Below are positions 6,530 to 12,130 of a stretch of 12,940 nt of DNA, piece by piece. Source of the stretch: Campylobacteraceae bacterium (GTDB taxonomy: Bacteria; Campylobacterota; Campylobacteria; Campylobacterales; Sulfurovaceae); NCBI GenBank assembly GCA_027081065.1, contig JALWLW010000093.1, positions 1 to 12,940 of the forward strand. The letters run 5' to 3'. The notes under the pieces are model-generated. The model was not told the origin of the DNA, did not search any database, and worked only from the letters and a program-made list of their open reading frames with translations. How positions within the stretch are numbered: the first letter of the stretch is position 1; every line of letters begins with the position of its first letter. The position numbers and the translations under genes were made by a program.

Positions 6530-6741
6530 CCACAACCTCCTCCACCAACACCAGAACCACCTCGTGAGGCTTCTTTTGAAAAGTAAACATGTGACTCAAA
6601 CTTCGTCACCTCAGGGTGTAATCCTCCAAATTTCATTATTGGTTTGGCTAAATCCTCTTTTTCCCAAGGTTTTACCTCTTTAATGAGTGAACAGCCTGTA
6701 AGTAACAATATTACGCCTAAAATCAATGGTTGTCGTATCAT
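6520..6741 (-). CDS. DUF4266 lipoprotein with C-terminal GGGGCGCN tail
   Basis: 73-residue lipoprotein. The signal ends in the lipobox LLTG-C17. The mature part has the DUF4266 pattern: VKPWEKEDLAKPIM, then HVYFSKEASRGGSGVGGGGCGCN to the stop. The invariant-looking tail holds C70 and C72, a C-x-C pair next to a Gly run, which could bind metal or be a thiol/disulfide site; neither is proven. It overlaps the thioredoxin gene by ATGA (6738-6741) and the DUF3570 gene by 10 bases, so the three are translationally coupled. The codons of the Gly/Cys tail also contain the ribosome site of the next gene. I know of no assigned role for the family; its recurrent company with DUF3570 and ApbE is recalled, not checked. 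Confidence 0.88.
   Translation of the reverse strand: MIRQPLILGVILLLTGCSLIKEVKPWEKEDLAKPIMKFGGLHPEVTKFESHVYFSKEASRGGSGVGGGGCGCN
6535..6541 (-). promoter_or_regulatory. Ribosome binding site for DUF3570 embedded in the DUF4266 Gly-tail codons
   Basis: On the minus strand the codons GGT GGA GGA GGT of the GGGG tail contain AGGAGG, 6 bases before ATG 6529. This decides the start of the barrel gene in favour of that ATG over the TTG at 6535, which overlaps the site itself. Confidence 0.75.
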
Positions 6742-7181
6742 TTTAATTGCTCAATATCTTTTTTAATAACAAGGTCTAAATCATCCACAGCCCCTACAAT
6801 ACTTCTTAAAATAACGCCATTTTTAACATAGTAAAGCGTTGGAAACCCAACGGGGTCAAAAGCTTCAATAAGTTTTTTATCTGTATCATAAACAATAGGA
6901 AAAGGTAAGGCTAACGCTTTTACAAATGCTTTTCCATTCTCTTCTTTTTTATCGACATTAATACCTATGACATTTGTAATGTTTTCATCATAAACTTTTG
7001 AGATAAGTGGTAGCTCTTTTTTACAAGACTTACACCATGAAGCAAAGAAATCAACTACATAGAGTTGATTCTCTTTAAGATTTAAACTCTGTTGAATCTC
7101 TTGGGGAACTTTGTCTCCAACTTCTAAGGCAAATAACGAAAGGGTCGATAAGGTGAGTGTTAGTAGTGTTTTTTTTAGCAA
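6738..7181 (-). CDS. TlpA/ResA-like periplasmic thioredoxin
   Basis: 147-residue exported thioredoxin-fold protein. The signal peptide is about 1-18 (cleavage SLFA-LEVG). The redox motif W-C50-K-S-C53-K follows the VVDFFAS strand, and the cis-proline loop is GFPTLYYV. It resembles TlpA/ResA-type reductants of cytochrome or lipoprotein thiols rather than DsbA. The start is TTG at 7181, 7 bases after AAGGAG (7189-7194), and no nearby ATG fits. It is the first gene of a four-gene operon that ends with ApbE and overlaps DUF4266 by ATGA. A natural substrate would be the C-x-C pair of that lipoprotein; this is inference from context. Confidence 0.9.
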   Translation of the reverse strand: MLKKTLLTLTLSTLSLFALEVGDKVPQEIQQSLNLKENQLYVVDFFASWCKSCKKELPLISKVYDENITNVIGINVDKKEENGKAFVKALALPFPIVYDTDKKLIEAFDPVGFPTLYYVKNGVILRSIVGAVDDLDLVIKKDIEQLK

Positions 7182-7188
7182 AATAGTA

Positions 7189-7194
7189 CTCCTT
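7189..7194 (-). promoter_or_regulatory. Ribosome binding site fixing a TTG start for the thioredoxin
   Basis: AAGGAG on the minus strand, 7 bases before TTG 7181. The next residues, LKKTLLTLT, form a normal signal-peptide start, so the unusual start codon is well supported. Confidence 0.7.
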
Positions 7195-7209
7195 AGTAAT
7201 AGTCTATTA

Positions 7210-7215
7210 ATTATA
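7210..7215 (-). promoter_or_regulatory. Candidate -10 box for the TlpA-DUF4266-DUF3570-ApbE operon
   Basis: TATAAT on the minus strand, 28 bases upstream of TTG 7181, in the 55-base divergent gap. The upstream sequence on that strand is T-rich (TTTTTTCATAAAAACC) and has no clear -35, as is common in this phylum. Confidence 0.5.
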
Positions 7216-7236
7216 GGGAATGTTTATGAGGTTTTT

Positions 7237-8256
7237 ATGAAAAAAATCTATCAGCTTTATTTTAAAGAATTTCTCTATACTTTTAATATGAAAATCTTTA
7301 AAATAATCTTTATCTTCTTTTTTATTTCTCTAAATAGAGTTGTAGCAAATGAACCATCTTCTTATGGTTATAATGTTCCTGATACCTCCATTAATATAGG
7401 AGGTTATATTGATGGTGTCTATGATACCAAAGCTTCAGAGAAATTTCTTTTTGATGATATTGCATTATTAACATCAGCAAAAAAAAATCGTTTCACTTTT
7501 ATCTCTGAAGTGGAGATATCTAAACTCTCTTTAGATGGGACAAGTAAAGGAAAATTTAAGGGAAAATCTAAGTTAGATATCTACTTAGAACGTTTTCAAC
7601 TCTCTTATGCATTGAGCGATACGGAGAGTTTAACTTTAGGACGTTTTAATTCGGACATTGGTTATTGGAATGAAGCACCTGTTAATATCTTACAAGCCAC
7701 CACAACAAAACCTCATATATTTACATCGATTTTTCCAGCACACACGACAGGTGTAATGTATGAAAATAATTTGAATGATGAAGATGCTTTCTCTGTGACT
7801 TTACAATACAATAAAGATGTAGGAAAAGAACACAGTGGTTTAAGAGTAGATAGACATTTCTCTATGGCGTATCATAAAGATTATGATGAATTTTCCCTAC
7901 GTGGTACTTCTGGTTTTTATCGGGAGAATAGATTGAAAGAGGAAGCCTATTATTTTGGAATGGGTTCACAGTATGAGAGTGATGAATTTACACTTCAAGC
8001 TGAATATTATTTACAAAAGTATGCCAAGATACATCCAAGTTACAATATGTATACTCAAGGGGTTTGGCACTTTATGGAGAAACATAATGCCGTCTTTCGT
8101 CTGGAGTGGTATGATGAACAAGGTTTAGACAATAGTCTTTCTCTTATTGGTTATGTCTATAGACCTACTTCAAATATGGCGTTAAAAGGGGAGTATATTC
8201 ACTACTCAAACCATGCTTTAAACCGTTTTGTCTACTCTTTTTCGGTGCTTTTTTAA
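7237..8256 (+). CDS. Porin-like outer-membrane beta-barrel protein
   Basis: 340-residue predicted barrel. The start at ATG 7237 follows GAGG (7228-7231) by 5 bases. A second in-frame ATG at 7288 would give a more usual signal peptide (MKIFKIIFIFFFISLNRVVA-NEP) but has no ribosome site. The body shows alternating strands typical of porin-like proteins: SINIGGYIDGVYD at the mature start, LTLGRFNSDIGYW, GVMYENNLND, and a C-terminal RFVYSFSVLF ending in Phe, a BAM signal. GRFNSDIGYW resembles the conserved segment of oligo- or anion-type porins, but I cannot name a family. Its stop overlaps an in-frame ATG of the next gene (TAATG at 8254-8258), so it is co-translated with the binding protein and kinase downstream. 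Confidence 0.75.
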   Translation: MKKIYQLYFKEFLYTFNMKIFKIIFIFFFISLNRVVANEPSSYGYNVPDTSINIGGYIDGVYDTKASEKFLFDDIALLTSAKKNRFTFISEVEISKLSLDGTSKGKFKGKSKLDIYLERFQLSYALSDTESLTLGRFNSDIGYWNEAPVNILQATTTKPHIFTSIFPAHTTGVMYENNLNDEDAFSVTLQYNKDVGKEHSGLRVDRHFSMAYHKDYDEFSLRGTSGFYRENRLKEEAYYFGMGSQYESDEFTLQAEYYLQKYAKIHPSYNMYTQGVWHFMEKHNAVFRLEWYDEQGLDNSLSLIGYVYRPTSNMALKGEYIHYSNHALNRFVYSFSVLF

Positions 8257-8273
8257 TGCTAAGGGCTGTTTTA

Positions 8274-8693
8274 ATGTTTAGAACTTTGATAATTTTTCTT
8301 ATTATTCCCCATTTACTCATAGCAGAGGAAATTGTAGTGGTTGGAGATGAAAGCTTTAGAGAGCAAAATTTGACAAAAAAAGAGATACAAGCGATATTTT
8401 TAGATAAAAAGAGCTTTATAAATGGAGAAGAGATTTTAGTGATGAACTATGAGTTTGACCATCCTTTAAGAAGATGTTTTGAAAAAACCATTTTAGAAAA
8501 AACGCCAAGAAGTTTAGAGAGGTATTGGAGACGTGCCTACTATAAAGGAAAAAGACCTCCTAAAGTGCTAAAGTCACTAGAGATGCTTTTGTCTTTTTTA
8601 AAGAGAATTCAACCCTCCATTGGCTATTTGGCTGTGAGTGAGCTAGATGAAAATAATGTCACTATATTATATAAAGAGGAGTGTCAAAAGTGA
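8274..8693 (+). CDS. Short PstS-like periplasmic solute-binding protein
   Basis: 139 residues with the signal peptide MFRTLIIFLIIPHLLIA-EE. The mature part carries the pattern of short PBP-like proteins annotated as phosphate ABC transporter substrate-binding: EIVVVGDESF, then LTKKEIQAIFLDKKSF (33-48), YWRRAYYKGKRPPK (84-97) and QPSIGYLAVSEL. This is about half a classical PstS and no permease or ATPase genes are nearby, so transport is unlikely; a ligand-sensing role fits better. ATG 8256 overlaps the porin stop and is possible, but ATG 8274 has AAGGG 8 bases upstream and the cleaner signal peptide. The stop TGA shares a base with the kinase ATG (TGATG, 8691-8695). The ligand is unknown. Confidence 0.75.
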   Translation: MFRTLIIFLIIPHLLIAEEIVVVGDESFREQNLTKKEIQAIFLDKKSFINGEEILVMNYEFDHPLRRCFEKTILEKTPRSLERYWRRAYYKGKRPPKVLKSLEMLLSFLKRIQPSIGYLAVSELDENNVTILYKEECQK

Positions 8694-10138
8694 TGCATTT
8701 TAGAAATATTTTAGATAGTAATAAAATAGTCTTTTTTATGCTCTTTTTTATATTTTTTATTCAACTGGCTACTTTACTTTATATTTGGAAGTTTCAATCA
8801 ATGGTTCTTTTAGAAAAAGAGCGTCAAAACCTCTCTTATGAACTTCATCAACAAGCTGAAATTTTAGAAAAGCGTTTAACAATGTTAAAAAAAGAGTTAA
8901 AGTTTTTAAGTACTTTGGAGCTTATGGATGATATTGTGGTTGATGATGTAGACAAAAGAGTAACACTGTTGTTAGAAAAAAAAGCTAAAGATTTAGGGGA
9001 GGGGATAGTACTTCTTGCCTCAAATATGAAACGTATCGTGGCTTCATCTAAAGAGGTCTATAATTCAACAGAATTTTTACAGATTGAAGTAGCAGTTTTT
9101 ACTTCTTTTAAGAGTAAAAAAAAGATAGGAAAGTTACAGTTACTCTATCCTTTTAAAAATTTCGAAAATTTAAAAATGAATAATCCCCATCATCATTTAT
9201 GGTTGGCATCTTATGCAAACAATAAAGATGCTTTATTGAGTCTTAAAGATAATATTATCGTCGCTAAAAAGATAAAAATTTTCATGAAAGAAGATACACT
9301 CTTTTTGTCTTATAGTAAAGAACATGCCTTTAAAAGTTTAAAAAAGATAGAGAAAATTCTCTTTTTTACTTTTATCTTTTCTCTTTTTTTATTGCTTTTT
9401 GTTGTTTGGGTACTCTCGAAGCGTCAAGTGAAGATTTTGGAACATACTCAAGAAGTGTTGGCTTTAAAGCGAACCTTTCTTTCAACAATGTCACATGAAT
9501 TAAGAACCCCTTTAGGCTCAATTTTAAATCTTACACAGCACCTTATGGTGAGTTCAAATATAAAAAAAGATGAGATTGAGATGCTTGGACGTATCGAACA
9601 TGCTTCAGAACATCTTTTGGGCATGATAAACAATTTATTACAACTTTCCAAGCTAGAGTCAAATGTTATGTTAGTGAAAAAAGAAAAAATCAATATTATC
9701 TCCGTGATAGAGGAGATGTTAGAATTGGTAGAACCCTTAATAGATGAGAAAAAATTACTCTTAAAAAGAGAGTTTGAAGTTAAAAAATTAGAAATAGTAA
9801 CTGATTTAAACCTTTTTAAGCAAGTGGTTATGAATTTGTTATCTAATGCCATAAAGTTTACAGAAGAGGGAGCTATTAGCATTAAATTAGTAGTGTCACA
9901 GGGAAAATATATTTTAAGTGTTAAAGACACAGGAATAGGGATAGAAAAAGAGAGACAAGTAGAATTGTTTTCAGAGTTTTACCAAGCTCACATGGGGAAA
10001 CATGACATAAAACACAGTACAGGTTTAGGGTTAGCCCTTAGCCAAAAAGTTGCTAAGTTAATCAACGGAAAAATAGAGATTTATAGTGAGGGGAGAGACA
10101 AAGGGGTAAAAGCTATTTTTACTCTTTCATCACTTTAA
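8693..10138 (+). CDS. Sensor histidine kinase of the porin/binding-protein cluster
   Basis: About 481 residues from ATG 8693. TM1 lies at about 12-33 and TM2 at about 222-242, flanking a periplasmic domain of about 185 residues with an N-terminal coiled-coil look (LLEKERQNLSYELHQQAEI). The phospho-acceptor is H268 in STMSHELRTPLGSI. The ATPase boxes are NLLSNAIKFT, DTGIGIEKER and TGLGLALSQKV. GTG at 8681 or 8690 could also start it, but TGATG coupling to the binding-protein gene favours ATG 8693, with AGAGGA at 8675-8680. Its 3' end overlaps the convergent response regulator gene by 20 bases. It probably senses the state of the neighbouring periplasmic binding protein and phosphorylates that regulator; this is inferred from adjacency. 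Confidence 0.9.
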   Translation: MHFRNILDSNKIVFFMLFFIFFIQLATLLYIWKFQSMVLLEKERQNLSYELHQQAEILEKRLTMLKKELKFLSTLELMDDIVVDDVDKRVTLLLEKKAKDLGEGIVLLASNMKRIVASSKEVYNSTEFLQIEVAVFTSFKSKKKIGKLQLLYPFKNFENLKMNNPHHHLWLASYANNKDALLSLKDNIIVAKKIKIFMKEDTLFLSYSKEHAFKSLKKIEKILFFTFIFSLFLLLFVVWVLSKRQVKILEHTQEVLALKRTFLSTMSHELRTPLGSILNLTQHLMVSSNIKKDEIEMLGRIEHASEHLLGMINNLLQLSKLESNVMLVKKEKINIISVIEEMLELVEPLIDEKKLLLKREFEVKKLEIVTDLNLFKQVVMNLLSNAIKFTEEGAISIKLVVSQGKYILSVKDTGIGIEKERQVELFSEFYQAHMGKHDIKHSTGLGLALSQKVAKLINGKIEIYSEGRDKGVKAIFTLSSL

Positions 10139-10793
10139 TACGAAATCCAATACCTCTAACGGTCTCAATAAGAGAAGCAGCAGACCCAAGTTTTTTACGT
10201 AGGTTTTTAATGTGAACATCAACCAAGTTACTATGTTTTAAACTGTCAAACTCAGGGTTGATATGTTCATTGAGTTGATAACGGGTGAGTATGTTTTTTT
10301 GGTTTAACAGAAGAATTTCTAAAAGAGAAAATTCTTTTTTAGTAAGTGTTACATTCTCTTCATCTACGCTTACCTTATGTGTTGCTAGATTAACTTTGAG
10401 ATTTTCTAGCTCTATAAGGGTTTGTTTATAAGGACTCTCACGCCTAAGTAAGGCTCGTATTCGTGCCAAAAGCTCAATGTTTGAAAATGGTTTTTGTAAG
10501 TAGTCATCAGCTCCTGCATCAAGGGCTTCTACTTTGTCTTCTATTTCAGATTTTGAAGAGAGTAGTAAAACAGGTGTTAAGAGGTACTCTTTACGGCATT
10601 TTCTTAAAAACTCTACACCTGAACCATCGGGTAGAAGCCAATCTAGTATGATGAGGTCATAGTTGGTAGATTCTAAGGCTTCTTTTGCTTTTTTTAGGGT
10701 GTCAGCTCTGTTGTTGCTAATGTTAGCTTCTTTTAAAAGCTTTTCCAAACCAAAAAGTATCTCTTGGTTATCGTCTATTATGAGTATGTGCAT
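10119..10793 (-). CDS. OmpR-family response regulator, convergent with the kinase
   Basis: 224 residues. The receiver domain has D7-D8, phospho-acceptor D51 (IILDWLLPDGSG), S79/S80 at the switch position and K101 (LQKPF). The DNA-binding winged helix runs from about 130 to 222 and includes LTKKEFSLLEILLLNQ, VDVHIKNLRKKLG and TVRGIGFRIK. It is very typical of the PhoB/OmpR class. The gene lies tail to tail with the kinase and overlaps it by 20 bases, so the presumed pair is not in one operon, which is uncommon. No Shine-Dalgarno is visible. A TATAAT ends only 5 bases before the ATG, suggesting a leaderless message, unless it is expressed by read-through from the FCSD gene. Confidence 0.93.
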   Translation of the reverse strand: MHILIIDDNQEILFGLEKLLKEANISNNRADTLKKAKEALESTNYDLIILDWLLPDGSGVEFLRKCRKEYLLTPVLLLSSKSEIEDKVEALDAGADDYLQKPFSNIELLARIRALLRRESPYKQTLIELENLKVNLATHKVSVDEENVTLTKKEFSLLEILLLNQKNILTRYQLNEHINPEFDSLKHSNLVDVHIKNLRKKLGSAASLIETVRGIGFRIKVMKE

Positions 10794-10798
10794 GAAAA

Positions 10799-10804
10799 AT
10801 TATA
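10799..10804 (-). promoter_or_regulatory. Candidate -10 box placed for a leaderless regulator transcript
   Basis: TATAAT on the minus strand, followed by TTTTC and then the ATG at 10793. If used, transcription would start at or next to the A of the start codon. The upstream stretch is AT-rich with no -35. Confidence 0.4.
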
Positions 10805-10845
10805 ACTTAATAAATTTAAAAATAAGGGGCTAGATTAGTTTAGAA

Positions 10846-10872
10846 TTTCGTAAGCTAAATTAGCTTACGAAA
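10846..10872 (-). terminator. Perfect inverted repeat at the end of the FCSD gene
   Basis: TTTCGTAAGCTAA (10846-10858) and TTAGCTTACGAAA (10860-10872) form a perfect 13-bp inverted repeat about a single central base; in practice it is an 11-bp stem with a 5-base loop. It contains the FCSD stop codon (10865-10867). No strong U-run follows on the minus strand (TTCTAAAC), so it may be a weak terminator, a 3'-end stabiliser or a protein-binding palindrome upstream of the response regulator gene. Confidence 0.5.
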
Positions 10873-12118
10873 AGGTGTCAGCAAATAAATTTCCTGACCA
10901 TGAGAACATTTGACCATAGTTTCTCATTGCTGAAGGACCAGCTGCAACATTGGCGAGTACCATACTTTGCGTAGCTGTGTCATATTTGTAGACAGCTGAT
11001 AACCAAGATGCTTCATTTGAAGAGGTTGGACTGTAACAAGCTGAGTTTGTCTTAGGGGAAGTATACAGTGCTACACCATTTAAATTTCTTAAGATGGCAT
11101 CAGCACATATTTTTGCTTCTGAGTTTCCTATGTGACCAGCTTTTGGCTGTCCTGTAGCTTGTGAATCACCAATAATATAAATCGAACTTGCTAATACTGA
11201 TTCGTAACTCAAAGGATTAATCGGAGCCCAGTTTCCAGAGTTTACCCCTGCTGTGAAAATAATAGCTGCTGCTTTTTGATTTGGTATGACATTTAAAACC
11301 GTTGAAGTTAGTGTTTTAGAAGTGCCACCTTCTGTAAATGTCAACTCTTTAGTTGTATCATTTACAGCTGTTACTGTTGTATTGGGTCGGTACTCTATAC
11401 CATACTCTCTAAACTTAGCTCCAAAAGTATCTTCTTCTACAATTATTTTTGTATTGGCATCTAAAACAACCACTTTAGCATTTGAATACCTTTTAGTATT
11501 TTTGAGATAATCAGCTACCACACAAGCTCTTTCGTATGGTCCAGGAGGACAACGGAAAGGTGCTTTAGGAATGGTCATGGTAAAGGTATCACCATCTACC
11601 ATGGCATCTATTTGTGCTTGTAAAAGATTTATCTGCTCTCCTGATTGCCATGCATGAGGCACTTTTGTGGTGTCATAATCATTTGTTTTTATAAAGTCAA
11701 TACCAGGAGCTAATACCAACTTATCATAAGTAATGGTACTTCCATTAGCTAATGTAAGTTTTTTATTGGTTTTATCAACAGAATTCACGCTAGAATGAAC
11801 CATATTGACACGATACTTGCTACTTAGAGCACTATAAGTAAAGGACAAGTCTCTTGTTGTCTTCTGGTGATTTAACACCAAGTTACTTAGTATGGGTGAA
11901 ACATAGGTTGAGTTTGTCTCAATGACAGTCACATCAATGCTACTTCCTCCCCACATTTTTAAATATTTTGCACAAGTTGCTCCAGAAAAACCACCACCTA
12001 CAATGACTATGTGTGGTATTGTAGCTGCTTGTACCATGCTAGGTGTCACAGCGACCAATGAGCTTAAGCCCATATATTTCATAAAATCTCGTCTTGAATT
12101 TGAATGTGTTGTTTTCAT
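10865..12118 (-). CDS. fccB: Flavocytochrome c sulfide dehydrogenase, flavoprotein subunit
   Basis: 417-residue FAD protein that oxidises sulfide in the periplasm and passes electrons to a c-type cytochrome. The N-terminus is a Tat signal (S8-R9-R10-D-F-M-K, then a hydrophobic stretch to VQA). The FAD-binding Rossmann motif is IVIVGGGFSGATCAKYL (37-53), and a second dinucleotide motif region is YDKLVLAPGIDF. The segment FRCPPGPYERAC gives C190 and C199. C361 in SACYSPTSS lies in the C-terminal FCSD flavin-binding domain. C190 and C361 are the likely redox disulfide, by analogy with FccB. IYIIGDSQATG is the FAD-pyrophosphate motif. TAGGAG (12125-12130) sits 6 bases before the ATG and overlaps the stop of the cytochrome gene. 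It could also be called SoxF; both names denote the same family. Confidence 0.9.
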   Translation of the reverse strand: MKTTHSNSRRDFMKYMGLSSLVAVTPSMVQAATIPHIVIVGGGFSGATCAKYLKMWGGSSIDVTVIETNSTYVSPILSNLVLNHQKTTRDLSFTYSALSSKYRVNMVHSSVNSVDKTNKKLTLANGSTITYDKLVLAPGIDFIKTNDYDTTKVPHAWQSGEQINLLQAQIDAMVDGDTFTMTIPKAPFRCPPGPYERACVVADYLKNTKRYSNAKVVVLDANTKIIVEEDTFGAKFREYGIEYRPNTTVTAVNDTTKELTFTEGGTSKTLTSTVLNVIPNQKAAAIIFTAGVNSGNWAPINPLSYESVLASSIYIIGDSQATGQPKAGHIGNSEAKICADAILRNLNGVALYTSPKTNSACYSPTSSNEASWLSAVYKYDTATQSMVLANVAAGPSAMRNYGQMFSWSGNLFADTFS

Positions 12119-12124
12119 TTTTTT

Positions 12125-12130
12125 CTCCTA
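12125..12130 (-). promoter_or_regulatory. Ribosome binding site of fccB overlapping the upstream stop codon
   Basis: TAGGAG on the minus strand. Its TAG is the stop codon of the cytochrome gene and its GGAG is the ribosome site for the ATG at 12118. This ties translation of the two subunits together. Confidence 0.65.

Noticed and set aside
6480..6683. Plus-strand open frame spanning the DUF4266-DUF3570 junction
   Set aside because: It lies opposite two well-supported overlapping genes and has no ribosome site or recognisable features.
7111..7236. Longer start for the porin-like gene at 7111
   Set aside because: The extension overlaps the divergent thioredoxin signal-peptide region and encodes no export signal at its front. 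ATG 7237 has a ribosome site.
9448..9930. 160-residue open frame on the minus strand inside the second kinase gene
   Set aside because: Antisense to the HisKA/ATPase region, with Ser/Phe-rich composition typical of shadow frames. The plus-strand kinase motifs explain the region.
11970..12000. S-G-A-T in the FCSD flavoprotein as a possible flavinylation site
   Set aside because: It is part of the Rossmann FAD-binding motif VGGGFSGATCAKYL, has no Asp at -3, and the protein is Tat-exported in folded form with FAD bound by its own domain.
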